Shown here in pieces: positions 22,551-33,786 of a stretch of DNA of 64,000 bases. The position numbers and the translations under genes are program-made. Origin of the DNA: Gautieria morchelliformis (Eukaryota; Basidiomycota; Agaricomycetes; Gomphales; Gomphaceae); NCBI GenBank assembly GCA_015179125.1, contig WHVA01000385.1, positions 48,694-112,693 on the forward strand, given 5' to 3'. Below the pieces are notes generated by a model. The model worked only from the letters and a program-made list of their open reading frames with translations, was not told where the DNA came from and searched no databases. Each line of letters begins with the position of its first letter. Position 1 is the first letter of the stretch.

Positions 22551-23088
22551 CTATGACATCAAGGGGCCTATTTGGTGTCGTAGCGTTGCGTTTGGAGGAT
22601 CCTTCATCCAATAGGCTTTATCAAACCTGCACCCTAGTTTTGGCTTTGTACATCTTTGTGTGACTTTGTACACAGCCTTGCACAGCCATGGTTGCTATGA
22701 TGCAAGTCATGTGCCCGCTGGGTTTGAATTGCACAGGCTTGTGTAAGCGGTTCAGTCTCAGTGGCTGAGTTTGAGTGAGCCAAGGTGCCGGAGTTGTAGG
22801 TGCTTGAGTGCCTGCAACTCCGAGTTTACGGTTCGTGGGAAACTCCGGTCGGAGTTTGAAACTGAGCGGCTGTGGCAGAGTTGTGGACGTGTGTGGGTTC
22901 ATAACTCTGCCTGACAGAATAAGGAGTTTTTGAGCCAGGGAAGCCAAGTTAAATGGCGAAAAAATAAGAGGAAATTCAAGGAATATTTGAATAGAGTTCT
23001 CCCAACAATAACCACGTGTATTAGCTACTATCAGCTGGGAAAACAGGGTTTTAAAGCGATTTTAATCCTTTTTTCGCAAGGCTTTTCA

Positions 23089-24957
23089 TTAGCAACGGTT
23101 CCCACACACCGTCCCACGAGCTTGATCGAGTGCTGCAAAAAATATCGCCTCATGAAGTAGATTGCTGAAAGGTGGCTGGCTTCGAGGGACACGTATGGCA
23201 GGATGATTAATATTGGCTTGAATGTCCATTGCCAACTGGTCTTGTAGTGCGTCATGATTCTCATCCTCATCGCCAACTTCTGAGTCCAAAACACTGCTAT
23301 CTGTGTAGGTGTCAGCAGCCGGAAGTGACTGTGAGTCATCATCCATGTCCGAATCTTCTTCGTCCGGTGGATGACCAGCCCCTGTCAGACCTGCATGATG
23401 GACAATGGAGCCATGTGTTGAATAATACCTCTGAAGTGTGTCTGGATGGATGTGGTTGTACTTGGAGACCATCGTGCCATGTTTGGCATTACTAAGAAAC
23501 TACATATCCTACAGAAAATGTCAGTTATTAATTACTATTGAAGAACTTAACACTTGCAAGCGGGCTTCTGTTATTGGTACTAGACATTGGGTGATTGTTC
23601 CAATCATCTTTGAACGCATCGCAGTCCGTGTTTATGAGGTCAAGGAAAAGCTCCTGTAAGAGCCATAGATGATGAGGGTTGAGGCGATCCAGATGATGTA
23701 ATTTTTCAAGGCGAGCAAAAAATGCTCGCCAACGGCGGCTGAACTGAGTTGCAACTTCGACCCATATTCGCTCAATACGAGTGTTATGAGTTGACCTAAA
23801 CAAGAAATGAACACTGATAGATAAATATGCGCAAAATAACTTATGACCCCCACATAAAGGAGCCACGTGATGGTCCACGGTGCATTATCATCCAAATGGC
23901 AAGCTTGATATTTTCACCGCCACAATCTCCACAGACACGCGATGGACAGCCATACTCAGTTACTGCATTCAAAAACAAGTCCAAGACGGTAGTAGCATGA
24001 TTATTGGTGCTGGCATGCAGTGCAACCACCTGTTCTTAGTGTGAGTATGAAATATTTATGTTGCGAAACTACATACTGTGTGATCATGTCCGTCCACGCC
24101 TCCATGAATAACAATTCCATACTGGATCAGTTTGTGCAAGCCATCGAAGTGCCAAACGGTATTTGACATGGTGGAAACGTATTTGCGGCGTAGGAGCGTA
24201 TCATGTTGGTGGAGCGCCTGTCCGAGGCCGTCAACTCGTTGCAGTGATTTTCGGACACACTCCTTCTGTATCCGTACACCATGGCAACCTAGAAATCCCA
24301 TTGTATATCGAAGTCCAGAGTTTGGACGAAGCTGCTTGTAGAGTTTAAGTAGGAGATCAAGATCTATATCATTGAGAGTAGAGAAGCGCTGGCTGAGTCC
24401 CATTTCTTGCAGCTTGTACCTCAAAGTGTTCCGGTGTATTCCTAAGAGCTGTGAGAGAAGTTGTAGACTAAGGCGGCGATTCCCAGATACCGCATCCTGC
24501 ATCCACTCCATGTTCAGTCTCTTTGTTGGCTGGCCAACCCGTCTGGTATGGATAGTGGTGACAAGTTCCATCCTAGATACGGTATTTGGCTCACTAAATG
24601 GGTGTGAATAAAGAATGATGACCCAAATCAGAAAATAGGAAAGACGTACTTGTCCTCTGCTCCTTTTTGAGCGATTGCCAGCTCCACCAGTAAATGACCT
24701 AGACATTGTGCACATGTCTTAAGCCATGGTGCTGGTAGCTGAGTAGGTCCCAAGTTCCTCAAGAGGTGGAAAATACGTCCTTGTATGAAATCTAAGTGGT
24801 ATTTGATACGCAGCGAGTCACCATCCTCACGGTGGAGCACACATAAAACTTGCAAATATGACCTAGAAATAACCTGATGAGCTCTGTTGATGTTGTGTCC
24901 CCACCTGCTTGGTGGACCTGGACCTTGCAAATCTGGGAATGTGGGTAGGAGGACCAT
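23089..24957 (-). CDS. rve/DDE integrase-core domain protein, intron-containing
   Basis: A multi-exon gene for a protein with a retroviral-integrase-type catalytic core but no gag, RT or LTR around it. An N-terminal helical region (24957-24655) ends at a GTACGT donor. The next exon has a DNA-binding-like segment (SLQLLSQLLGIHRNTLRYKL, a helix-turn-helix-like pattern) and the first acidic residue in WHFDGLHKL. Later exons carry the second Asp in CGDCGGEN and the Glu in RIERIWVEV, so the D-D-E triad is present. Acceptors lie before VVALHAST (24028 region) and before the NTRIERIW exon (23810 region). The acidic C-terminus ends near 23089. Proteins with this core occur as single genes in fungi and animals. 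It is probably derived from a transposase or integrase; whether it is domesticated or part of a DNA transposon is open. I see no terminal inverted repeats nearby. Confidence 0.75.
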
Positions 24958-25565
24958 GTGTGCGACAGGTATCGAAGTTTATTTTGACTTCCTTTACTCG
25001 TCACCATTGCTTCTCAAAGTTCTACCTGCATTTTTCTACTAATACCATAGATAATGACTGTCATTACTCGCCATAGTGAGTTTTACCTAGAAGATGGTTC
25101 AATCACATTACAGGTATGAGATTCTAGTTAGATTACAAGCTAAAACTAAATACCGGTCCAGATTGAAAATGTCCTCTACAAACTCCATATGTCACTCCTT
25201 TGCAAATTTTCAGTTGTCTTCAAAGACATGTTTTCCATGCCGGCAAGCTCTTCACAGCCCCACCATGAGGGAATGAGCAATGAAAGCCCCATTATACTGG
25301 GTCTGCCATTTACAGTAAAAAAAATGGACTATTTATTGTCATGGTTTATGTGTCGGTAAGCCAGCATTAAATCAAATTTATTAATGGTTAAACTAAAACA
25401 CCCTAGCTATAGTTCAGATCCTCCCCCTTAGAGGGGCTTGTTTCGATCCTCGAGCTCGGAACATTTCTACAGATAGATGTCGCCAGGACTTTTGCAATCC
25501 AGGCCCTCTCAAACACTTCCCTGAACCTTTCTCCTGCATGGCAGCTCTCTCTTGCACTTAGATTT

Positions 25566-26015
25566 CGAATCAGTAACTGGATCGGATCAGCTTATAAAGA
25601 GCTTGTTGCGACACCAGCTCATCGACTCAGCCTGGAGGATGTGTCATTGTTAGGTCTCGCGATCATGCATATTATCCACTCTACACTATCAGAAATCCGC
25701 CATCTTCGCCTCGTGCTCACATATAACCCGCTGAAGATGGAAAAACACGATGCATCGTGCAAGAGACCCGCTCTCAGCTGCCAGGCTAGCTCGGAAGCTG
25801 CCTGGTGGGATGGGTTTGCATGCCATTATTTGCATCCAGATCACCCGTGCACACCGCTCGAAGCACTCGCAAAGTTCGAGTCCACAAATATTGTGGGTGT
25901 CACAACAGCCTGCAGGCTTCAGGCCGTGGAATTTATCAGAGACCATGGAGTTTTTGACAGGGAATATGGTATATTGGAGGAGGGACTGAAGTTGCTTATA
26001 ATGAAATGTTTTTGA
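25566..26015 (+). pseudogene. BTB-type protein C-terminal remnant
   Basis: A frame open from about 25566 encodes ISNWIGSAYKELV and LEDVSLLGL segments and ends in ILEEGLKLLIMKCF. This resembles the region that follows the BTB/POZ domain in the large agaricomycete BTB protein families (a WI..AY.ELV helix and then a LTLEE-type turn). No BTB fold is seen upstream. It is therefore a remnant, or the last exon of a gene I cannot assemble. Identification is by pattern memory only. Confidence 0.4.
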
Positions 26016-26906
26016 TATGGATGTTATGATTCGATGAAGGTATAATTCAAGTTCCAAGTGAAACTGAATCGAGTTGTGTTCGAGAAATTGAGTGTTCGGG
26101 AACGTATGAGATATGTGTGAGTTGTGAGCAGAGTTGCTGCAGATGTAACTGCACTTCGAGACGAGAGAGTTCTTTAGAATACGGTGAGTTCGATTGACTG
26201 GTTTTCTAGTGTACATTCGACAACTATTTAACCTCTGCATAGGATGTACTAGGATGAATGGGGTGTTACCGGCGCCAGTAGCTGCGTGTGAGAGACATGT
26301 GCTACGGGGGTTGGGGTGCTGGTTGTTGTTATGTACGTATGGTTTGTCTATCGAATGAGAGGGGAGGTATAGGTCGATGATATCAGATATGTGTCATGTG
26401 TAAGGGAAAAGGAATGAGGAAAAGGGGAAGGTCTATGCACGGCGGCTCAGCCACCGTGGATCAGTTGCCCTCGGGCTACTTTCAGGCTCAGGGGTGGGTC
26501 CGCAGGTTCTGCATCTGGCATCGACCTGTGATCACGTGGCGTGGGATGATTGGACGTGTGTGGGTTCGAGTGGATGTGTATGGGCTGATGGGGGATCGTG
26601 TAAAGACTGTGGTAGTGTGCGCGCAGCGTAGGAGATAAGTAAGGAGGACTGATAGGGAGGACTGTGTGGGGCTTTATTTGTGACAGCTTAAGAAGTTTGA
26701 GGGAACAGTTGTTGGTGTTTAAATTTTTTGATTTTGTGCCGGTCTTTACTGCTCACTATCAGATTACAATACTCATTTAATTAATGGTATTAATTTTTTT
26801 GATTACAAAATAAATAATTCGACAATGTTGCAAGCACGTGGAAGTCACTCGCACGCGCGTGCAGGGAAAACGATTTTTGTGCAGAATGACACCCATACAT
26901 CCAGGC
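26016..26906. other. Intergenic, no gene recognised
   Basis: GT-rich sequence followed by AT-rich sequence. Only short frames without recognisable content are present. Confidence 0.4.
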
Positions 26907-27128
26907 TCAGAGACACATGGTCAATAGTGTCTGTGCAAGGATGGGTGCAGCGAGGTCTATGACTTCACTGTCTTCTACTTCCTTGGGCCCTGAGCCTAAG
27001 GTAGCATCAGCCATGGTGTCACTAGGCTGCACCAGGGTTTTGTTGCGTGAACTACGTGATCGTGGCGTTCGACTGAGTGGGTACATCACAGGCACGCAGT
27101 CAAATGTAGTATGCTGTACTACGTTCAT
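26907..27128 (-). pseudogene. Gag N-terminal fragment (family A copy 3)
   Basis: A short frame with a basic start (SRTPRSRSSRN), a DTMADATLGSGP segment and an acidic VIDLAAP segment. It matches the gag start at 6444-6100 in order and spacing. It lies at the expected distance inside an LTR of the same family (27235-27384). The rest of the element is missing to the left. Confidence 0.7.
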
Positions 27129-27234
27129 TTTCTGACGATTTTCTAATCATCAGCACAGTGATCTTGTCTAAGATGCTGCATGAACCACTCTTCAACTGTT
27201 TGCTGGGTGAACAGTTGTTGGAAGTTCAAAAAAG

Positions 27235-27384
27235 TGTAAGATGGGTGGCTTAATGCTTGTGTTATCACAAGGTAACAGAACTCAACCAATTAGTGGTGAT
27301 TCTAGTACAACGTAGTGACAGTTACAAGTAGAGTTAAGCTGGGGAATCCCGGAGGGTTCCCATGCAAGAACTATACAGTGGGTC
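27235..27384 (-). repeat. Family A LTR fragment
   Basis: It matches the first 150 bases or so of the LTR at 6568-6781 in the same orientation (AACGTAGTGACAG, CTATACAGTGGGTCC). It stops abruptly after GTGGGTCC, where different sequence begins. Confidence 0.75.
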
Positions 27385-27793
27385 CATTGTTGTGGAATCA
27401 GAGACGTGCCGGACGCCCGGGACTGACCCGACCGCGTATATACACCATGTATGATCCCTCACGCCGCTTATCTCCTACTGACTCTTATCCCACGACCTGG
27501 TCTCCCTTTCCCACCCCACCTCCATATGCCCCATCCATTACATAGTATATACATGTACAACTAGATACGACACGCCCCCACGACTCGACTCCACCCCAGC
27601 CATATCCCCGGGCATCGACCCCCGTCCATTCCACAGTTACCCATACGTACAGACCCCTTCACGCTCCACAGTGATCTTGATACTAGTTAGTGATATTCCG
27701 AGTAGTATAAAACGGTTACCCTTGTATATCGAGAAATTAGACAGCATTCTCTGTCCAACTCCGAGTCCTTCTCAATCTAAGTCCATTGTAACA
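27385..27793 (+). repeat. Possible LTR of an unidentified element
   Basis: The unit begins TGTTGTGGAATC exactly where the family A LTR breaks off and ends near CCATTGTAACA. A TATAAAA-like box at about 27696 is followed by a C/T-rich segment, a typical LTR promoter layout. About 140 bases of leader follow, up to an ATG at 27933, which is cut by the family B LTR. There is no second copy in the window, so this is a structural guess. Confidence 0.4.
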
Positions 27794-27935
27794 CTCACTG
27801 TCGCTCCAGCATAAGCGGCACAGGTTACCGAGACATTTGTACACTACAATACGTAGTGTAGTTCCATCGAGTTCCATTCCGAGCGCACCGCTACCCCCTG
27901 TCCAAAACCACTGAAGTGCTTTTACTAGATCCATG

Positions 27936-28628
27936 TGTTACGTATCGAGATTTCCACTAAGTCGGAACTGGAAAGGACAGCGGCTTCAACTTATAGGTTG
28001 CGCCCCCAATGAACTATCGTCCTAGGTATTTCGGAAATGAGCCGGAAGTCGGAAAGTACTGCCCCAGAGGTTTGGTCGGAACTTGAGTCGGAGATGAGGC
28101 GGAAGGCGGAAGACGGAAGGCTGAGAGAGAGACGGAGGTCTTACTAGACTCGCTGTGCTAAGAACAGGAGATGGAGCGAAGGAAATCAAGTATCGAAGGT
28201 GATTATCTGATTGCAGAATTACAGATATACATGAGGGGGGTTTTATACAAAGCGCAGAGCAACAGGTAATGGTGTTGTACTAAGCAAATTCCGGAGGAAG
28301 CGGAAGTCGAGTACAATGTGTGGGAACTAACTAATTGGGAACAATGGGACTACAAGGGGGGTTCAGGGTAAGGTAGAACAATGGCAAAGAACAAGGGGTC
28401 GGGAAAACATATCTGACAACGAACTACAAGGGTGACCGGATATGTGGTTTTGATGAATGGCGAGGTAGATCCGGTGGGTCCGAGTAATAGAGTCGAAAGA
28501 ACAAGGGAAATGTACAAGGGGCGAAATGGCGGAAATGTCGGAGGGGCGGAACGTGTGGCGGAACTATTGGAGAGGTGGAATGTATGGCGGAACTGAGGGT
28601 CGGAAGTCGGAAATGAACGGTCGTAACA
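27936..28628 (-). repeat. 3' LTR of family B element
   Basis: 693 bases. On the plus strand it begins TGTTACGTATC and ends GGTCGTAACA. It is nearly the same as 35223-35912 apart from scattered substitutions and short indels. Just inside it (28629 onwards) lies the pyrimidine-rich plus strand ATCTCCCTTC, that is, a purine-rich minus strand as expected for a polypurine tract. I count about 14 CGGAA pentamers on the plus strand; chance would give fewer than one. Confidence 0.92.
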
Positions 28629-28750
28629 GTATCTCCCTTCTAAGGTCGAGCCCCGCGAGACCACAAGTCGGAATCACGTGACCTGTGAACAAATGCGTCG
28701 GAGTTTGAAAGATAGGCGGGAAGCAAGACGCGTCTTCTGTTTAGTCCATC

Positions 28751-29987
28751 ATGAGCACTCCAGTCGACTTCTCCAAAATGACCAGTGCTGAGATGAAAGA
28801 ACACTTTGCTGACATGCTCGCGCAAAAGGAGTTGGCCGAAAAGCGCGAGGCCGAGGAAGCGGCGCGGAAGGAGAAAGAGCGTCTGGAGGAGGAGCGCAAA
28901 GAGAAAGAGCGCAAGGAACAGGAGCGTCTGGAACGGGAGCGGAAAGAGAAGGAGGAGCGTGACCGCAAACGTCGCGAGGAGGAATCGCGCGTCCGTGAAG
29001 AACAGCGGAAACGGGATGCGGCCAAAAAGGCTGCGGGAAACAAGGCCGTGGCGGAGAAAACGGAACAATCCCGGGTGAGTCGGAAAGGTTCTGAGTCTCA
29101 TCCCGAGACTGACTAAAGAAACTTGGCAGAAAATAATCGTCGAATCCGATTCCGAACCGGAGTCGGAAGACACGGCGGAAAACACACCGTCTCCTGAAGG
29201 GAAGGGAAAACAACAGGAAGTAGTTCCTGTTGTGAACCTTGTGGCGGATCGGAAAAGGAGGGCGGACGAATTTCAACAGGCCAGGAAGAACAAGATGGCC
29301 CGCATTGTCGACCTCCGGGAGTTGGGGCCAGAGAATCCCGCGACCCGGAAACGGAAGACAAGGGACGGGGAAGAAGAAAAGGCGCCCTGCGACACATGCG
29401 AGATGAAGGGGCTTGAGTGTATTTGGTCGGAAAATCCGCGGGAAACCGCTTGCGATCGGTGCCGTGACAAGAAGAGGCGGTGCGTCGTGGACGGTTGTTC
29501 CGCGAGGGTGGAGCGGAAGAGGCGGAAAGTCGAGACCGAGGGGCCAGAAACCCCAAAGTCAAAACCAAGGTCGAGCGGGAAAAAGGGCGCGGAAGGCTTT
29601 CCGGTGACCGGGCAGTCGGAAACAGCGGTGTTAAACCGCTTCACCATGACGTCGCCCCTACTCGATATCGCCGAGTCCTTGAGGGGGATCCGGAAAACGC
29701 AGCGCGGGATCCGGAACATTTTGCTGGAAATGGCAGAGGTTCAACAACACCAAGTGTTGTCATTCCAAAATCAGATGACTGTAATGTCAACAGTTTTGGA
29801 GCAGCTGAAGCGGGAGTTCCGGTGGCGGAACGATTTGTTCCGGGACCAACTGGGGTTGCGAGAGGAGCAGGAGAATGAGGCGGGAACGAGGGTGGAGACA
29901 GAGCTGGTGAGTGTGCCGATGGGGCATGCGGAAGAGGGTGCGGAAGCGGAGAACGAGGAAGAGGCGGAAATGATGAGGGAGGAGTGA
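28751..29987 (+). CDS. Zn2Cys6-like coiled-coil protein, antisense to gag-pol
   Basis: Two exons with an intron near 29071-29130. Exon 1 encodes a long charged coiled coil rich in Glu, Lys and Arg (about residues 15-100). Exon 2 (frame open over 29232-29987) starts with an acidic Ser/Glu segment and a basic stretch. It then carries six cysteines spaced C-X2-C-X6-C-X10-C-X2-C-X6-C (29391-29490), with the Arg/Lys-rich loop in the second half (CDRCRDKKRRC), then basic KRRK segments, a helical SPLLDIAESLRGI region and an acidic tail. The spacing fits the fungal binuclear zinc cluster, which binds DNA, often at CGG triplets. The canonical basic loop lies in the first half, so this is a variant. 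The gene is convergent with pol, and its start lies 122 bases inside the 3' LTR, which could serve as its promoter. Regulatory, silencing-evasion or replication roles are all conjecture. Confidence 0.8.
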
Positions 29988-30116
29988 AGTCGAGATGACT
30001 TTGTAAATACTTCTTGGAGCATCGGAAATTAGTGTAGCGGAATAGTAATTCGGATTTGAATAATAACTTGAAACTTGTAAGAAAGCAATAGGAATCGGAA
30101 AAGAGGTCGGAATTGA

Positions 30117-31990
30117 CTAGGGCGCGGAAATGGGGCCAGGCTTGTTAGGATATGACTTGTGGAAATCAGAGACGAGGTCAGAGGCGTGGTCTAGTTCCGT
30201 GGCGGAAATCCACGAAGTTTCTTCGTCAGTGTTTTCATAGCCTGCCCACTTGACTAGGTACTGGAGTTGGCAGCGGTATCTTCTGTCGAGCTTGGAGTTG
30301 AGAATTTCCGAAATCTCATATTCCGGTTCTCCGTCGATGACGACTGGCGGAGGCGGAGGCTGTTCTCGATTCGGAATTGTATTCGGAACTGCGGGTTCAA
30401 GCATGGAGACATGGAATACCGGATGTACTGCGCGCATATTGTCAGGAAGTCTGAGGGTGAAAGAACGACTGCCGGCCTTAGCGATGATCTCGTAAGGACC
30501 GAGGTATTTCTCAGAGAGCTTCTTCGAGGGGCGAGTGGTGCGGAAGTTTTCAGCTTTGACAAAGACTTTGTCGCCTATCTCGAATGCCGGTTGCGGAAGG
30601 CGTTTCCGATCGGCGGAAGTTTGGTATCTCTTCTGGGCAGCTGTAATGTTCTCTCGGAGGTGCTGGTGAAGGTCGTCAAGTTCCACAACGAAATCTCGGG
30701 CTCTTGCAGAGGCGAGGTCGCGTTCAGGGTGGATGGCGAGATTCGGGTGGTAGCCCTTGTTGGCGTAAAAGGGTGAAATTCCGGTGGTAGCGGAAGGCGC
30801 ATTGTTGTAGGCAAATTCCGCGAGCGGAAGAAGGTCGGACCAATTGCTGTGTTGGTAGTTGCAATAGACGCGGAGATACTGCTCAAGGGTCTGATTAGTA
30901 CGTTCCGTCTGTCCGTCTCCTTCGGGGTGATAACCGGAAGTGAAGTGGAGCTTCATGTCGAGAGCCTTGCCGAGTGTGCGGAAAAAGGAGGACACAAATT
31001 CGGATCCACGGTCGGAAGTGACATGGGAAGGTATTCCGTGCTTGGAAAAGACGTGGAGCACAAAGAGCTGTGCGAGCTGGGCGGAAGTTATGGTGTCGTA
31101 GGTTGGAATAAAGATGGACTGCTTTGTGAGGCGGTCAACGATCACTAGAATGGTATCATAGCCGGATGACTTAGGAAGTTTCTCAATGAAATCCATGGAT
31201 ATTGAATTCCACGGTTGTTCCGGGATCGGAAGTTGCTTCAGGAGTCCGTAGGGTTTGTGACGTTGAGGCTTGGCTCGCATACAGGTGGTGCATGACTTGC
31301 AGTAGTCTTGGACCATCGTGCGGAGGAGAGGCCAAGTATAGGTACGTCGGATTATGTCGAGGGTCTTGTTCTGGCCTTGGTGTCCTGAGAGCGGATGATC
31401 GTGGCTTTGCTGGAGCACGCGAAGTCGTAGATCGTTGGTGTCCGGAACGTAAATCCGGGACTTGTACCGGAGGGATCCGTCAGAATCGAGGGACCATCCA
31501 GGACTGGTGCGGTCATCGAGGTGGGCTGCGGAGGTGGGGTCGGAACGGAGTGCGGAACGGATGTCGGAATGGAGAGACTCGGTGTCCATAATAATTGAGG
31601 CGCGGAGTAGCGGAAACTGCAATGCTGTGGCACGCAGGGACGATGCCAGTTGCTCAGTGGAGAATACTGGGCGGAAATTGTGCGGATTAACGCTGGCATA
31701 GTCGCTACTTCCCTCTTTTGGGTAGACGTCCCAACGTCTAGTGAGCGCGTCGGGTTTTGCTCCGAGCTTTCCGGGGCGGAAACGGATCACCATGTTGAAC
31801 TGTGAGAGGTATTCAGACCAGCGGACTTGACGGCGAGTCAAAATCTTAGTGGTTGCAAAATACTCAAGGTTCTTATGATCCGTTACAACGTCGATGGGAT
31901 AAGTTGGACCTTCGAGGTAATGTCTCCAGATTTTGAAGGCTTCGAAAATCGCAAGTAGTTCCTTATCGTGGACGTCGTAGTTTAGTTCCG
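30117..31990 (-). CDS. RNase H end, integrase and chromodomain (family B)
   Basis: An open frame of at least 574 codons. It starts inside RNase H (the region after LEYFATTKI) and runs through the HHCC zinc region (HDHPLSGHQG then CKSCTTCMRA). The catalytic core follows, with Asp in SMDFIEKLP, Asp in HVTSDRGSEF and the PEGDGQTERTNQTLEQ helix that carries the Glu. A C-terminal GPYEII and VFHVSMLEP segment comes before the chromodomain (YEISEILNSKLDR, LQYLVKWAGYENTDEETSW). All three catalytic acids are visible, so this part could be functional. It belongs in one polyprotein with RT; a frameshift near 32055 separates them. The stop lies at the purine-rich antisense gene border. Confidence 0.92.
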
Positions 31991-33400
31991 GGGCGGAAAA
32001 GGTGCGGGAATGAAAGGCGATCGGATGAATTTCTCCGTCGTCGGGTGAAATGATGGAAGAATGGCGGCTAGCGCGTAGTCAGAAGCGTCGGTTTCGAGTA
32101 CAAGTTGGGCATCAGGAATCCAGAAACCGAGTATGGGAGCCGTGGTGAAGGCCGATTTGAGGGCTTCAAATGCGGAACGGCATTCCGGTGTGAAATTCCA
32201 TGGGGCACCCTTCCTGGTGAGACGCGTGAGCGGAACAGTAATGTCGGAAAAATTATAAATGAAACGCCGGTAAAAGTTGGCGAAGCCAAGGAAAGACTGC
32301 ACATCCTTAACACGTCGGGGTTCCGGCCATTCTTGAATTGCCTTGACCTTGTCCTCTGCCATGGTAAGACCTGTTGGAGAGAGGATGTAGCCGAGGTATT
32401 CGACCGTGTCGCGATGCCATTCGCATTTCTCTGCTTTTGCGTAGAGATGGTGTTTGCGTAGGCGGCGGAGTACTTCGCGGACATGTCCCCGATGTTTTTC
32501 CGGTGTGTCGGAATAGATGAGGATGTCGTCAATGTAGACTAGAACGCATACGTCGAGGAGGTCGGAAAATACGTCGTTCATGAATCGCTGAAAAGCGGCG
32601 GGAGCGTTGGTTAGACCAAAAGGCATGACAACCCACTCAAAAGCGCCGTAGCGGGTGCGGAAGGTGGTTTTCCACTCGTCACCTTCCCGGATGCGGACAA
32701 GGTGATAAGCGTGCCGTAGGTCAATTTTGGTGTAGATCTTCGCCCTGCGGGGAGTGTCGAGTAAATCGGAAATGCGCGGAAGCGGATATTTGTCCTTTTT
32801 AGTGAGGGCATTGAGTCCGCGGAAATCGACGCAGAGGCGGAGAGATCCATCCTTCTTCTTGACGAAGAGGACCGGAGCGCCGTGCGGAGACAGCGAAGGG
32901 CGGATAAAGCCCATGTTGAGATGTTCATCGACGAACTCTCGGAGAGTTAGGAGTTCACTTTGCGAAAGAGAGTAGATCGGTCCAAGGGGCGGAGATGCTC
33001 CTTCTTCCAAATCTATCTTCAAGTCGTAAGGTCGATGTTCAGCAGGTTTGTCGGCTTTGGCCTTATTGAACACGTCCGGGAAGTCACGATATTCGTCCGG
33101 AACTGAGCTCATGTCGACCGGAGCGGAAGTCGAGGCGGAACGAGCCTTGACTGAAGCCGAATCGGAGAGGTGAAGCTGGGAAGACGGTCGTATCATCTTG
33201 CCGTTGCAATACGCGGAAAGCGGTGGCGGAAACGAGCGCAATTCGAGGAGCTTCGAGGGGCGGAGGTGCTAAAGCGGGACCGGAGTGCGGAACTGAATCC
33301 ACGAGCGGAGTTGCGGAAGAGGCCTGAGCCATCTTTGCAGAAGACGTCGGAATAGACGGAAGTTGATCCGGGGTACGGAACTGTATTTGGCCCAATGCCC
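31982..33400 (-). pseudogene. Reverse transcriptase and RNase H start (family B)
   Basis: The RT fingers and palm are complete: VLFVKKKDGSLRLCVDFRGL, then VYIDDILIYSD with the catalytic YIDD, then LGFANFYRRFI and the RNase H entry VLETDASDYALAAIL. The frame is then lost by a single-base change near 32055. The other frame continues with DDGEIHPIAFHSRTF and leads into the integrase frame. Upstream, at about 33680-33600, a protease active site is visible in a third frame (ALVDSGSTHCFLD). The fragmentation suggests at least two single-base indels in this copy. Confidence 0.88.
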
Positions 33401-33786
33401 AGTTAATCGACGGATTATATCGGGTGAGCCAATTGTGTCCTAGTACAACGGAACAGCTAGCATCTAGCGGAGTAACGTAAAACGTAACTTCATGGTTGTC
33501 CCAGTAGCGAAACGGATAGACAGATCCACAACTTGGGAAATTCCCGTGTTGGAAGACCCGTCGAAAAGGCGGAGCGGAATAGTCGGATGTTGCGGGTCGG
33601 AAGTTTATGTTTCAAAACAAAGTCGGAATCGAGGAAACAATGAGTCGAACCGGAGTCGACCAGTGCTGTAAACGGGGGTGCGGAAATGGTGTCGGAAGTG
33701 AGCGGAACAGAGAGAGAGTCGGAGGACGAAAGAGCGGATGCGTTGAGTTAACCTCGTTTGTCGCACGAATGGGGTCAACACAGCCC

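Noticed and set aside
28749..29276. Arg/Ser/Phe-rich minus-strand frames opposite the zinc-cluster gene
   Set aside because: Composition is the complement of the Glu/Lys coiled coil; the plus strand has the ordered Cys array and splice sites.
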